From Salipaludibacillus sp. LMS25 (GTDB taxonomy: Bacteria; Bacillota; Bacilli; Bacillales; Salisediminibacteriaceae), in NCBI RefSeq assembly GCF_024362805.1, contig NZ_CP093299.1, positions 4,000,001 through 4,064,000 on the forward strand: a DNA stretch of 64,000 bases. The letters run 5' to 3'. The notes below the pieces were generated by a model. The model worked only from the letters and a program-made list of their open reading frames with translations. It was not told the DNA's origin and made no database searches. The position numbers and the translations under genes are program-made. This document shows, piece after piece, positions 44,249-53,638 of this stretch (the first letter of the stretch is position 1; each line of letters begins with the position of its first letter).

Positions 44249-44460
44249 ATGATCAGTTTGTATGATCTGTTTTCGCATGAATTTGTGCGACTAAATCAAG
44301 GAACAGTCGTTGAAAGACATCTGGATTCAACCCATTTAAACGTCGTAACAGCTGATGGAGTCAAGGTCAACCCCTTTTTGAAGGTGACCATCCAAAAGAC
44401 CATTACTTAGTGCATGGAGACTTTTGGCTTCTAGGAGCTGTGCATAAAGCAACAATTTAA
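44249..44460 (+). pseudogene. Frameshifted relic of a protein gene
   Basis: From ATG 44249 the frame reads FSHEFVRLNQGTVVERHLDS then THLNVVTADGVKVNPFLK and meets TAG at 44408. A shift near the T-run at 44375-44380 gives GDHPKDHYLVHGDFWLLGAV and HKATI to TAA 44458. The two halves join into one protein-like C-terminus, so this is probably a recently decayed gene. The family is not recognised. Confidence 0.45.
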
Positions 44461-45156
44461 AAAAGGAGTCTGTCGTTCATTTTTTCGTGTAATAATCTAA
44501 TTTCAATGTTTTCACTTGTTAATTGAAGATTTAGTGGTGTATTTGGGAATTGTGTAAAACGGCAATCAGCAACATTCATTGAAGTGTATAATTTTTCACA
44601 TCATGTACGCTTGACATGGCGCCTCTACGGGCAGGATATCTCGCAAAGGAACAAGCTACAAGGCTTTGCGGGGCAGACCAGCCTATCATACCCGCCACTC
44701 CATGTAAAGCTGCAATATACACTTGTTTTTGCATACTCCCGATTGCCGAAACCTACATGTCATGAATGTCACTAACAAGTGGTGAAAACCATTGCCCAAA
44801 TGACGTATTTTGAGTAATCTTGTCCATGAGTTGGTCCTTTATTAGTGGATTTGGACGGGTTACCACCTGACTTATCCATTATAAAGGGCTTTTTCTTTGC
44901 ACAAAATAAGTTTATTGAACATTCTGAATATTTTAATTTAAAACTAGATTAATGTAACATTAGTGAATAGAGCTTTCTTTTTATTTCCTGTACAACGTTA
45001 TAGTTTTATCTTGCCTTGTTTTCATTCTTTCTTTTCATTTTTCCGATATACTTGTGTAAATCTAAGTCTAGGTTTGAAGGATGCTTAAGCTTCCCGTATG
45101 GAATACAAAGTGGTGTACCTACAATAGGACCCACAGTGACTTTAGCGAAAGTAAAA

Positions 45157-45345
45157 TAAGCGGATATTTTTCGCTTAGATACAGAAGAAAGCTCATTTTG
45201 GGGAATATAGGGGGAAATTTTCCGATTATGCAAAGCAAAACGAGCCTTTTTCAGATTTTTCGAATCGATAGACGGAATCTCTCCGTCTATTTAAGCTATT
45301 GTCAATGCTTATGACTATTTAAGAGAATTTTTTCCGTCTATTTCT
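45157..45345. repeat. Cluster of small inverted repeats
   Basis: TAAGCG/CGCTTA pair around 45158-45176; ATAGACGGA (45268-45276) pairs with TCCGTCTAT (45282-45290); TCCGTCTATTT recurs near 45333-45343, and a related GGGGAAATTTTCCGATTAT precedes them. It looks like units of an older intergenic repeat family. Confidence 0.4.
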
Positions 45346-45442
45346 CATAGCGGGTTCTTAACCTCCCCAGCTAATAAGGGCGATCCTCATGATCCCAGAG
45401 GCGGGAATCAGCCTCTTTTAAAGCACTTTTTTCACTGTTTTG

Positions 45443-45660
45443 TTACTTAGCGTTAAATGCTTCTCCTTTTCGAATGGCCAGCCGCAGTACTTCCTTTTCA
45501 ACTAAAGATAGACTGGTCTGGTCCAGGTCATTTCCCAGCCATCGGCTAATCATTTGCTGAATGTCTCTTTAACTTGGTCATTTGAAAAGCCGATCACGGT
45601 CCATCCGTTAATTTCAAGGCATATGCGAATGCAAGAATTATTATCCCCATCTGGTTCCTC
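45443..45660 (-). pseudogene. Frameshifted relic of a protein gene (minus strand)
   Basis: Reading down from 45660, one frame gives EEPDGDNNSCIRICLEINGW then TVIGFSNDQVKETFSK to a stop; the next frame continues IQQMISRWLGNDLDQTSLSL and VEKEVLRLAIRKGEAFNAK to TAA at 45443. Both halves are protein-like. The original start is lost behind a stop. The family is not recognised. Confidence 0.4.
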
Positions 45661-45929
45661 TCTTCATGATTACTATGGCCATAACCATTTCAAAAAATGG
45701 TTTTATACGACGCTAATGACTTATGTTATATACAAAACTTATGAATATAAAGAGATTAGCATTATAATGGTAATCTCCATGCATTGCAGGTGTGAGTGTG
45801 CTATAATAAATCAGGATTTTATTAGATTGTTATAGATGATTTAAGTGTTTTTTAGAATAACATTCTAATATGTATGTGTTAAGAATCAGCGATAGACAAG
45901 CATTATAATGACTAGATGGGGGAGACGAA

Positions 45930-46133
45930 ATGTTTGAAGATGGCTTAGTTAAAATGTGGGTTTCTTTTATCGGAATGGGGTTAATGTTTTTCTCGGTTAT
46001 TTTGACGATTTTTACGAAAGAAAAATTAACCGGTATGTTGAGATATATTTTATTAACAGTAAGCTTTATTAGTATAATAATAGCAGGGCTGATCATGCTG
46101 TTAGTGGTGTTTACTGGCCCTGTGCCTGAGTAA
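45930..46133 (+). CDS. yphE: YphE-like small membrane protein (DUF2768)
   Basis: A 67-residue protein with two membrane helices (about 8-28 and 37-60), the same length as B. subtilis YphE. Function is unknown; in B. subtilis it lies next to yphF and spoIVA, as here. TGGGGGAGACGAA precedes the ATG. It is 31 bases before yphF. Confidence 0.8.
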   Translation: MFEDGLVKMWVSFIGMGLMFFSVILTIFTKEKLTGMLRYILLTVSFISIIIAGLIMLLVVFTGPVPE

Positions 46134-46164
46134 CTAAATTTGACAAATAAAAGGGCGTGATTGT

Positions 46165-46881
46165 TTGTTTTCTACTAAGCACATAAGCCTTTTGATGTTT
46201 CCACTCTTATTAGTGGGATGTCTTTATCCAGATGAACAAAGAAAAGAAAATCAACCGCCGTATGAAGATCAATTACAGTCCGTACAACATGCTGTCACTC
46301 AATACCGCGAAGAAACGAGTGTATTGCCTATTAAAACAAGTGAAGCAGATACACCTATTCTCAGAAAATATCCAGTAAATTTTTCAATGATCGTGCCGTC
46401 ATATTTGCAAGCGGCTCCTGGTAATTCATTTGAAAATGGCGGCATTTATCAGTATGTTATTGTGGACCCTGAAGCAGCTGCTGAAGTGAGATTGATCGAC
46501 CTTAGAAACGTGAAGGCAATTCAAGAATTAGAAAGAAAAATTTATCAGTATAGAAGCGAACATGAATTTGCTCCAGTTGATACGGTGATAGGCAATGAAC
46601 TACTCAAACTTGATCATGAAAAGTTAAATTATGATGAAGCCCCTGTCGTGGAAAGCCCTTTTCATCCGAGCCATCGGCTTCCTCTTTATTTGCAAACAGA
46701 TGGGACAGTTGTCATTGATTATTCCCTCGATATTTTATATTACGTGGAAGAGTATGGATTAGGGGATTTTGAAGAAGGAGACGATTTAAGGTGGCTACTT
46801 GTAGAACATTCACCTTTCGTACCTGTCAATTCAATTCCACAAACGATAGATAACGGTGAAGTCATTTTTTTAGAAGAATAG
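46165..46881 (+). CDS. yphF: YphF-like lipoprotein (DUF3939)
   Basis: A 238-residue lipoprotein (B. subtilis YphF 244) with lipobox LLVGC at residues 15-19 or nearby, followed by a soluble domain. The TTG at 46165 fits AAAAGGGCG; another TTG lies four bases upstream out of frame. It forms a pair with yphE upstream of spoIVA. Function is unknown; a sporulation link is suggested only by context. Confidence 0.8.
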   Translation: MFSTKHISLLMFPLLLVGCLYPDEQRKENQPPYEDQLQSVQHAVTQYREETSVLPIKTSEADTPILRKYPVNFSMIVPSYLQAAPGNSFENGGIYQYVIVDPEAAAEVRLIDLRNVKAIQELERKIYQYRSEHEFAPVDTVIGNELLKLDHEKLNYDEAPVVESPFHPSHRLPLYLQTDGTVVIDYSLDILYYVEEYGLGDFEEGDDLRWLLVEHSPFVPVNSIPQTIDNGEVIFLEE

Positions 46882-46896
46882 CTCTGCAAGATTAAG

Positions 46897-46939
46897 CATT
46901 TTCAATTGTTCGTGTATTTTACAGTTGAAAATGTTTTTT
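46897..46939 (+). terminator. yphEF terminator
   Basis: CATTTTCAA (46897-46905) pairs with TTGAAAATG (46925-46933), extended inward by TGT/ACA, then six T residues. Confidence 0.8.
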
Positions 46940-47228
46940 GTGGTTTAAATGAAATGATTTTAAGAAGTTATTATGATAGGAATTAGCGAGAACTTGCTAC
47001 AGTCTAGACAGCCAGCAGAAACGTGGAGGCTTCGAGTTCACCTAAATAAGATACGGCGAGATGGCCATAGTACACTCATGTGAAAGTGCGTCGATGGATG
47101 ATATGTGAAACCTATTATCATGAAGAGTTAAACTAACTATTTTGCCGTTCTAATCTAAAGGGCTAAGGCATAAATATCCAAGGAGACGAGATAGTTTTCT
47201 ATTCAACTTCAAATCTTTGAATAACCTT

Positions 47229-47257
47229 GTCATAAACGTTGGACAACATCATAGAGT
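47229..47257 (+). promoter_or_regulatory. Candidate sigma-E promoter for spoIVA
   Basis: GTCATAAA (47229-47236) and CATAGAGT (47250-47257) are 13 bases apart, fitting the sigma-E pattern. spoIVA is a sigma-E gene. Confidence 0.4.
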
Positions 47258-47336
47258 AATAGAGACTATGACTTCAACTTCAATTATGCATGTAGTAGGA
47301 ATGAGTTTACCTAGAATTTGAGCAGGAGGCGATTTT

Positions 47337-48815
47337 GTGGAAAAGGTAGATATCTTTAAAGATATTGCAGAGCGGACAGGTGGTGACATTTATCTCGGTG
47401 TTGTGGGATCCGTGAGAACGGGAAAATCAACGTTTATTAAAAAATTTATGGAATTGGCTGTTATACCGAATATTGAGTCGGAAGCGGACCGGGCAAGAGC
47501 TCAAGATGAACTACCTCAAAGTGCTGCTGGTAAGCAAATCATGACAACAGAACCTAAATTTGTCCCTAACCAAGCTGTTTCGATTCATGTGGACGAAGGG
47601 TTAGATGTGAATATACGAGTGGTAGATTGTGTCGGTTATGCAGTAGCAGGGGCAAAAGGCTATGAAGATGAGAACGGTCCGAGAATGATTCAAACTCCTT
47701 GGTATGAAGAAGCTATACCATTTCAAGAGGCAGCTGAAATTGGGACACGAAAAGTGATTCAAGACCATTCAACATTAGGTGTTGTTATTACGACCGATGG
47801 TTCCATTGGTGAAATTCCCCGAACGGATTATGTAGAACCTGAAGAGCGGGTCATAGACGAATTGAAAGAAGTTGGGAAACCTTTTATTGTAATCGTTAAT
47901 TCCATCCACCCAACTAATCCGCAAACAGAGGGATTAAGGTCTCAGTTAGAAGAAAATCATGATGTTCCTGTTCTGTCAATGAACATTGAAAGCATGACTG
48001 AGCAAGATATTCATATGGTTATGAGAGAGGTTCTGTTCGAATTTCCAGTTCATGAAGTGAATGTTAATTTACCAAGCTGGGTTATGGTATTGAAAGAGCA
48101 ACATTGGTTAAGAGAAAATTATGAAACATCCGTGCGCGAAACTGTAAAAGACATTAAACGCCTTAGAGATGTGGACCGTGTTGTAGGGCAATTTTACAAT
48201 TATGACTTCATAGAGAAAGCAACACTGTCTGGTATCGAAATGGGGCAAGGAGTAGCAGAAATTGATCTGAGAGCTCCTGATGATTTATATGATCAAATTT
48301 TAATGGAAGTAGTGGGAACAGAAATTAGGGGGAAAGATCATTTACTTGAGCTCATGCAAGATTTAGCTCATGCAAAATCTGAATATGATCAAGTGGCAGA
48401 CGCTCTAACAATGGTCAGGCAAACCGGCTACGGAATAGCAGCTCCCACTATACAGGATATGAGTCTAGATGAGCCGGAAATCATAAGACAAGGATCACGA
48501 TTTGGGGTTCGTTTAAAAGCAGTAGCCCCTTCTATTCACATGATAAAAGTAGATGTAGAGTCAGAATTTGCGCCAATTATTGGGACTGAAAAGCAAAGTG
48601 AAGAGCTTGTACGCTATTTAATGCAAGATTTTGAAGAAAACCCACTATCGATTTGGAATTCAGACATATTTGGAAGATCGCTAAATTCCATTGTTAGAGA
48701 AGGGATTTCAGCTAAGCTTTCTCTTATGCCTGAAAATGCGCGATATAAATTAAAGGAAACATTAGAGAGGATAATTAACGAAGGATCTGGTGGACTGATA
48801 GCCATTATTTTATAA
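47337..48815 (+). CDS. spoIVA: Stage IV sporulation protein A
   Basis: A 492-residue spore coat morphogenetic ATPase, the same length as B. subtilis SpoIVA. Walker A is GSVRTGKSTFIKK near residue 24; TTDGSIGEIPRTDYVEPEER lies near 150, and the C-terminus ends GGLIAIIL, which docks on SpoVM. It polymerises on the forespore surface as the coat base. It starts at GTG 47337 after GCAGGAGGCGATTTT. Confidence 0.97.
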   Translation: MEKVDIFKDIAERTGGDIYLGVVGSVRTGKSTFIKKFMELAVIPNIESEADRARAQDELPQSAAGKQIMTTEPKFVPNQAVSIHVDEGLDVNIRVVDCVGYAVAGAKGYEDENGPRMIQTPWYEEAIPFQEAAEIGTRKVIQDHSTLGVVITTDGSIGEIPRTDYVEPEERVIDELKEVGKPFIVIVNSIHPTNPQTEGLRSQLEENHDVPVLSMNIESMTEQDIHMVMREVLFEFPVHEVNVNLPSWVMVLKEQHWLRENYETSVRETVKDIKRLRDVDRVVGQFYNYDFIEKATLSGIEMGQGVAEIDLRAPDDLYDQILMEVVGTEIRGKDHLLELMQDLAHAKSEYDQVADALTMVRQTGYGIAAPTIQDMSLDEPEIIRQGSRFGVRLKAVAPSIHMIKVDVESEFAPIIGTEKQSEELVRYLMQDFEENPLSIWNSDIFGRSLNSIVREGISAKLSLMPENARYKLKETLERIINEGSGGLIAIIL

Positions 48816-48846
48816 CCCTTCTTTTTGGGGGGTTATTTTTCTTTTT
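48812..48846 (+). terminator. spoIVA terminator
   Basis: ATAACCC (48812-48818, overlapping the stop codon) pairs with GGGTTAT (48830-48836), followed by TTTTCTTTTTT. Confidence 0.75.
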
Positions 48847-48904
48847 TAGTTTTAAACGCTCATTTGAATTGTTGTAAGTAAACATCGTCTCACTCTAATG
48901 GGTT

Positions 48905-48933
48905 TTATTGCAAACTAAATATCATGGTATAAT
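48905..48933 (+). promoter_or_regulatory. Candidate promoter for hbs
   Basis: TATAAT at 48928-48933 is preceded by TGG to give an extended -10, with TTATTG 17 bases upstream as a weak -35. The hbs leader would be about 210 bases. The rest of the 335-base gap (48816-49150) shows no further named feature. Confidence 0.45.
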
Positions 48934-49150
48934 TATCCAAAAAATGTCATTGTATTTACTTTTTACTGGACTTTTAGGTGAAAAAGTTATAAAAATACTA
49001 AGAAATACGCAAAAAATGTTGAATTATTAAGCTTTATCGTTTAACATAAGCCTTGTTATCCCATGAATTACAGGGGTAGACGTATAAAACGCTTATGATT
49101 GTGCAACAAAAGGAATAACACAACTATAAGTTTGGGAGGAGGTGAATAGT

Positions 49151-49423
49151 ATGAATAAGACAGAACTTATCAATGCAGTTGCTGAGAAAACGGATCTTTC
49201 TAAAAAAGATGCCACAAGTGCTGTTGATGCAGTTTTTGATGTCATCACTGGTTCACTTCAAAAATCCGAAAAAGTACAACTTATTGGATTTGGTAATTTT
49301 GAAGTACGTGAGCGTGCGGCACGTAAAGGTCGTAACCCACAAACAGGTGAAGAAATCGAAATCCCTGCAAGCAACGTGCCTGCATTTAAACCAGGTAAAG
49401 CCCTTAAAGATGCTGTAAAATAG
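49151..49423 (+). CDS. hbs: DNA-binding protein HU
   Basis: A 90-residue HU protein (B. subtilis HBsu 92), a nucleoid-structuring DNA-bending protein. The start is [20 protein letters not shown] and the DNA-binding arm contains [23 protein letters not shown] 49151 is chosen because GGAGGAGGTGA lies upstream; the open frame extends to GTG 49142 within that site. It lies between spoIVA and folE, as in B. subtilis. Confidence 0.98.
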   Translation: MNKTELINAVAEKTDLSKKDATSAVDAVFDVITGSLQKSEKVQLIGFGNFEVRERAARKGRNPQTGEEIEIPASNVPAFKPGKALKDAVK

Positions 49424-49450
49424 TACATATAGGGCTTATATGAAAAAAAT

Positions 49451-49484
49451 GCTCCACCAGTTTGACTGGAGGGAGCTTTTTTCT
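49451..49484 (+). terminator. hbs terminator
   Basis: GCTCC-A-CCAGT (49451-49461) pairs with ACTGG-AG-GGAGC (49465-49476), followed by TTTTTTC. Confidence 0.85.
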
Positions 49485-49656
49485 TTTCTGTATAGTATTA
49501 TTTTCTATGTTACGTGCTATTATTCAGTACTGAAATAGATGTTAACTTTGCGTTCTCTATAAGTTGGTCGAGCGCGTTTCCTTGTTTTTATATTAATAAT
49601 TATGCTAAAATTTCAACGACCCAACAGTTATAAATAGAAATGGAGGCGTCCTCATC

Positions 49657-50223
49657 ATGAGTAATGTGGATCATGCAAAAATTGAAAAAGCAGTCACAAT
49701 GATATTGGAAGCAATTGGTGAAAACCCTTCTAGAGAAGGTTTGATAGAGACACCTAAACGTGTCGCGCGTATGTATGAAGAGGTATTCCAAGGTCTCTCA
49801 CAAGATCCAAAGGAACACTTCCAAACCGTTTTTGGAGAAGATCATGAAGAACTCGTTTTAGTGAAAGATATTCCATTTTACTCTATGTGTGAACATCACC
49901 TCGTTCCCTTTTTCGGGAAAGCTCATATAGGCTATATCCCAAAAGGAGGAAAAGTGACAGGTTTAAGTAAGCTTGCAAGAGCAGTAGAAGCCGTGACAAA
50001 ACGACCGCAACTACAAGAAAGAATCACCTCTACAATTGCAGACGCCATCATGGATACATTGACACCAAGAGGCGTAATCGTCGTAGTTGAAGCTGAACAC
50101 ATGTGCATGACGATGCGAGGAGTGAAAAAACCTGGCTCTAAAACGGTTACCTCTGCTGTAAGAGGTGCCTTTGAGCGAAATGATGCTGCGAGAGCAGAAG
50201 TATTATCTTTAATTAAAGAGTAA
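49657..50223 (+). CDS. folE: GTP cyclohydrolase I
   Basis: A 188-residue enzyme (B. subtilis FolE/MtrA 190) for the first step of folate synthesis. The zinc and active-site segment [20 protein letters not shown] lies near residue 72, and [20 protein letters not shown] near 146. ATGGAGGCGTCCTCATC precedes the ATG. It forms the mtrA-mtrB operon with TRAP; folate and tryptophan share chorismate. Confidence 0.97.
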   Translation: MSNVDHAKIEKAVTMILEAIGENPSREGLIETPKRVARMYEEVFQGLSQDPKEHFQTVFGEDHEELVLVKDIPFYSMCEHHLVPFFGKAHIGYIPKGGKVTGLSKLARAVEAVTKRPQLQERITSTIADAIMDTLTPRGVIVVVEAEHMCMTMRGVKKPGSKTVTSAVRGAFERNDAARAEVLSLIKE

Positions 50224-50360
50224 TGGCTTTAGCACGTTAATCGCGGGACGGTCTTCATTAATTAGTAAGATACTTTATGTAGGGGTGCCTACGAGTCGAA
50301 TAAGAGGCGTTTTACATTAAGATTTATTATGCAAATACAAACAGGTGGGGAGGAGCTCCT

Positions 50361-50579
50361 ATGACAGAGAATAATGGCTATATTGTCATTAAAGCTGAAG
50401 AAGATGGTGTTAACGTCATTGGACTCACGAGGGGAACAGACACGCGTTTCCATCATTCGGAAAAATTGGACAAAGATGAAATGATGATTGCCCAATTTAC
50501 AGAACATACATCGGCGATCAAAATTAGAGGTAAAGCGACGCTTCAAACAGCTCATGGTAATATGACTAATTTGAAATAA
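50361..50579 (+). CDS. mtrB: Transcription attenuation protein MtrB (TRAP)
   Basis: A 72-residue subunit of the 11-mer tryptophan-binding RNA-binding ring (B. subtilis 75). The pattern [20 protein letters not shown], the [12 protein letters not shown] strand and the KLDKDE loop are family features. With tryptophan bound it wraps GAG/UAG repeats in the trp leader; such an array lies at 60429-60471. GGGGAGGAGCTCCT precedes the ATG. It ends before a terminator. Confidence 0.96.
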   Translation: MTENNGYIVIKAEEDGVNVIGLTRGTDTRFHHSEKLDKDEMMIAQFTEHTSAIKIRGKATLQTAHGNMTNLK

Positions 50580-50629
50580 TTATCAAGAATCATAAAGAGT
50601 TTGTAGAAAAAAATGTCGTTACTTTAAAG

Positions 50630-50650
50630 CTCGCCATATGGCGAGTTTTC
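50630..50650 (+). terminator. folE-mtrB terminator
   Basis: CTCGCCA (50630-50636) pairs with TGGCGAG (50639-50645) with a two-base loop, then TTTTC. Another weak signal GATATACT follows near 50789, which may be the hepS -10. Confidence 0.7.
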
Positions 50651-50854
50651 TAAATTTTAAGCACATCTTTTAAGCAAAGATTATGATAGGGCGGATAATA
50701 CCTGATACTTTTTTTATACTATATTTCATGTGGTGTTACGAGGGGGCGTTTTCTTAAAGGAATGTTTATTCGAGCGAAAAAATTGTGATATACTAGTTGT
50801 GGATGGGGTTTGAATGACAATTTAGGATAAGACTTTGATGCTGGGGGATTTCTG

Positions 50855-51655
50855 ATGACGGCATATGATGGCCACAACAAAGAATTAAACCTTGTGTTTG
50901 ATAGTTTTTACAAAAGTGTTAAACATGCTTATTTAGATAAGTTTATTAAGGATCCGGTGATTGATAAAGATCAAGCCAATATGCTGTTGATTATTCTTCA
51001 GAAAAAAAAATGCTCTAAGAAATACATACATGATTGTATCTTAACGACCTTGTTTGTGCAGGCGGCATTGGACACCCATGAACGAGTTGTGATACATGGC
51101 TTAGGACCAGAATCCATAAAAACAAAAAATCAGCTCACCGTTTTAGCAGGGGATTTTTACAGTAGCTTATACTATAATGTGCTGTCCAAAAATGAAGATG
51201 TAGCATTAATTAGAGTATTAGCAAAAGCGATTCAACAAATTAATGAGTCAAAGATGAAAATGTATCATTTAGAAGACAAAAAGGGGGGCTTAAATTTAGC
51301 TGACATTAAAGTTATTTATGCGTCCTTATTAAAAAATATTTCTCATTTATTTCATTTGTCCCAGTGGAGCAATATCATTGAAGAGTTTTTCTTATTGAAG
51401 TTTCTATGCAACGAGAGGGCTTCTATTATTGAATACGGTTATCGTTCTAAAGAATCTATTCTTGGTGACGTAAGTGTTACCTTCAGTAAAAAGCAATTGT
51501 TGGAGCAATTAACTCACTTAATACATGTAACGCGAGAGCGTATTGAGGATGAACTACGTGAGGAAAACGAAATGACCTGTTATGTGAAGGTAAGAATGTA
51601 TGAATTAATTGAAAGGTATCGAATTGAAAAGCACTGTGTTGTGGAGGAAGGTTAG
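50855..51655 (+). CDS. hepS: Heptaprenyl diphosphate synthase component 1
   Basis: A 266-residue non-catalytic subunit (B. subtilis HepS 251) that sets the length of the menaquinone side chain together with HepT. It is helical and has no DDxxD motif. The last segment ([18 protein letters not shown]) and placement before menG and hepT support the assignment. CTGGGGGATTTCTG precedes the ATG. It is two bases from menG. Confidence 0.88.
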   Translation: MTAYDGHNKELNLVFDSFYKSVKHAYLDKFIKDPVIDKDQANMLLIILQKKKCSKKYIHDCILTTLFVQAALDTHERVVIHGLGPESIKTKNQLTVLAGDFYSSLYYNVLSKNEDVALIRVLAKAIQQINESKMKMYHLEDKKGGLNLADIKVIYASLLKNISHLFHLSQWSNIIEEFFLLKFLCNERASIIEYGYRSKESILGDVSVTFSKKQLLEQLTHLIHVTRERIEDELREENEMTCYVKVRMYELIERYRIEKHCVVEEG

Positions 51656-51657
51656 TT

Positions 51658-52359
51658 ATGGGGAGAACAAAAGAAGAACGGGTACACGATGTGTTTGAAA
51701 GCATTTCAAAAGAATATGATAGGATGAATGGCATTATTAGTTTTAAACAGCATAACATGTGGCGGAAAGATACAATGAAAAAAATGGCTGTGGAAAAAGG
51801 GGCAACAGCTCTTGATATTTGTTGTGGAACTGCTGACTGGACGATGACCCTCGCAGAAGCGGTGGGGGAAAAAGGACAAGTCACCGGGGTTGACTTCAGC
51901 GAAAATATGCTGACAGTTGGCCGTGAAAAAATAAGAAAAATTAATGCCACGAACGTGACATTGAAGTGGGGCAATGCCATGGCATTACCTTTTGATGATA
52001 ATTACTTTGATTATGTCACCATTGGTTTCGGTTTACGAAATGTTCCCGACTATTTACAAGTGTTACGTGAAATGCACCGTGTGGTTAAACCAGGGGGATT
52101 AGCTGTATGCTTGGAAACTTCACAACCGACAATGCCAATATTTAAGCAAGCTTACTGGTTATATTTCAAGTACGTTATGCCCCTTTTCGGGAAAATATTC
52201 GCTAAAAGTTATGCAGAGTACTCTTGGTTACAAGAGTCCAGCCGTCATTTTCCAGGGAAAAAAGAGCTGAAACAGCTGTTCTTTGATGCCGGTTTTACAT
52301 CTGTTAACTATAAATCTTACTCTGGAGGAGCTGTAGCATCACATTTTGCAACTAAATAG
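51658..52359 (+). CDS. menG: Demethylmenaquinone methyltransferase
   Basis: A 233-residue SAM-dependent methyltransferase (B. subtilis MenG/MenH 233) that completes menaquinone. [20 protein letters not shown] is the SAM-binding motif near residue 47; [20 protein letters not shown] and [16 protein letters not shown] follow. GGAGGAAGGTTAGTT precedes the ATG. In B. subtilis hepT follows directly; here 419 bases with repeat B5 and then mqnP intervene. Confidence 0.96.
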   Translation: MGRTKEERVHDVFESISKEYDRMNGIISFKQHNMWRKDTMKKMAVEKGATALDICCGTADWTMTLAEAVGEKGQVTGVDFSENMLTVGREKIRKINATNVTLKWGNAMALPFDDNYFDYVTIGFGLRNVPDYLQVLREMHRVVKPGGLAVCLETSQPTMPIFKQAYWLYFKYVMPLFGKIFAKSYAEYSWLQESSRHFPGKKELKQLFFDAGFTSVNYKSYSGGAVASHFATK

Positions 52360-52567
52360 TTTGTGTCATGATCATAACCTTCGTTACCATGCTATTTTAC
52401 AAGTTTGTAAGTGATCTATTAGATTATTGTTTGAAACTAACACGGTTGTTTTTTAAAAAGGGGAAGTTCCATCTAGCCTAGTATGAGCAAAGGGACTCAT
52501 AAAAATATCTTTCTAGGCTGATAGGCTTTACAGGTCGGAGTGACAAGGACATATAACCGATCAAGCA

Positions 52568-52726
52568 ATAAAACGAGTCTACAATCAGTGAGAGTTTCCG
52601 TTCTTCGCCCACTGATTGGTAGTTTAGTGAACCAGGATATTAACGTCCGTTATCTCCGTCTATATAGATTTATCTCTCCTCTCTATTTTGACCCGGGAGT
52701 TTTATGGACGATTGTCTGTGATAACA
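52568..52726 (-). repeat. Structured intergenic repeat, B module, copy 5 (inverted)
   Basis: The unit reads on the minus strand from GTTATCACAG (52725-52716) to the AAACG end near 52568. It keeps CGTCC/GGACG outer arms, a GTC/GAC inner stem where B1 has CCT/AGG, and a final hairpin AATCAGTGGG with CTCACTGATT. It lies in the 418-base menG-mqnP gap; the rest of that gap (52360-52565) shows nothing else. Confidence 0.75.
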
Positions 52727-52777
52727 TAATGTCTTCTACAAAATAAGTCACTGAATGCTTAAAAGTGGGGTTGTACT

Positions 52778-53638
52778 ATGAAAAAGTTAAAAATAATTTT
52801 AGAAATGATTAAATTTGAACATACTGTATTTGCGTTACCATTTGCTTTTATCGGTGCTGTTCTAGGGGGTTTGTTAATTGAAGGTAGGTGGCCTGAATTA
52901 ACAGATTGGATTTGGATCACATTAGCGATGGTAGGGGCAAGAAGTGCTGCTATGTCTTTAAATAGATTAATTGACGCCAAAATCGATAAAGCGAATCCAC
53001 GAACGAAAGATAGAGCGATTCCCGCTGGCCTGTTATCAAGATTAGAAACAGTCATTTTTATTATTGGGTCCTTCGCTTTACTATTTGTATCAGCTTTTCA
53101 ATTAAATTTATTAGCTGTTTACCTTCTTCCGCTAGCTGTGTTTTTCCTCGTGTTTTACTCCTATACTAAACGCTTTACTTGGCTGTGCCATATTTTTCTC
53201 GGGGTTACTATCGGCCTTGCCCCACTCGGTGGTTGGGTAGGAGCAACGGGAACGTTAACGTGGGAAGCTATTATGCTCTTTATTGCAGTCGCTTTGTGGA
53301 CAGCCGGCTTTGATGTCATTTATGCCACTCAAGATGCCGATTATGATAAGGATGTAAAGTTATTTTCTATCCCCAGCTTTTTCGGCATTACGAAAGCACT
53401 AAAGTTTGCTAGAGGGTTCCACCTTATAAGTTTTATAGCTATGCTTTCATTATTTTTTATTACACCACTTAGTTGGCTTTATTTAATAGGGATCTTAATT
53501 ATCGGTATAATTATGGTCTATGAACATTCTCTCGTATCACCTAATGATTTGTCTAAAGTGAACGTAGCGTTCTTTACAATGAATGGGATTATTAGTATGG
53601 TGATGCTAGCATTTACGATAGGAGATTTACTATTATGA
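52778..53638 (+). CDS. mqnP: UbiA-family prenyltransferase MqnP (menaquinone, futalosine route)
   Basis: A 286-residue polytopic prenyltransferase. The first aspartate-rich site is NRLIDAKIDKANPRTKDRAI (near residue 67) and the second is DADYDKDVK near 187, as in UbiA/MqnP. It attaches the polyprenyl chain to the ring precursor in the futalosine pathway. Its neighbours ubiX and mqnA identify the route rather than ubiquinone synthesis. GTGGGGTTGTACT precedes the ATG. It overlaps ubiX by four bases. Confidence 0.88.
   Translation: MKKLKIILEMIKFEHTVFALPFAFIGAVLGGLLIEGRWPELTDWIWITLAMVGARSAAMSLNRLIDAKIDKANPRTKDRAIPAGLLSRLETVIFIIGSFALLFVSAFQLNLLAVYLLPLAVFFLVFYSYTKRFTWLCHIFLGVTIGLAPLGGWVGATGTLTWEAIMLFIAVALWTAGFDVIYATQDADYDKDVKLFSIPSFFGITKALKFARGFHLISFIAMLSLFFITPLSWLYLIGILIIGIIMVYEHSLVSPNDLSKVNVAFFTMNGIISMVMLAFTIGDLLL

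Larger units (their letters stand above)
43703..45929. other. 2.2-kb gene-free region with decayed genes and repeats
   Basis: It holds the spoVIF terminator, repeat B4, a frameshifted plus-strand relic (44249-44460), a palindrome-rich stretch (45157-45345) and a minus-strand relic (45443-45660). A more GC-rich segment at 44605-44760 has unrelated open frames on both strands and no recognised content. No intact gene is supported. Confidence 0.5.
46882..47336. other. 455-base gap between yphF and spoIVA
   Basis: It holds the yphF terminator and a candidate sigma-E promoter near its end. A 36-codon open frame at 46973-47083 lacks a convincing ribosome site; nothing else is recognised. Confidence 0.5.

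Noticed and set aside
44584..44775. Open frames on both strands in the GC-richer patch
   Set aside because: Neither the 63-codon plus frame nor a 52-codon minus frame has a ribosome site or recognisable motif; only composition stands out.
45554..45835. 93-codon plus-strand frame
   Set aside because: It is antisense to the more protein-like minus-strand relic and has no start signal.
46973..47083. 36-codon frame upstream of spoIVA
   Set aside because: Weak ribosome site and length within chance expectation.
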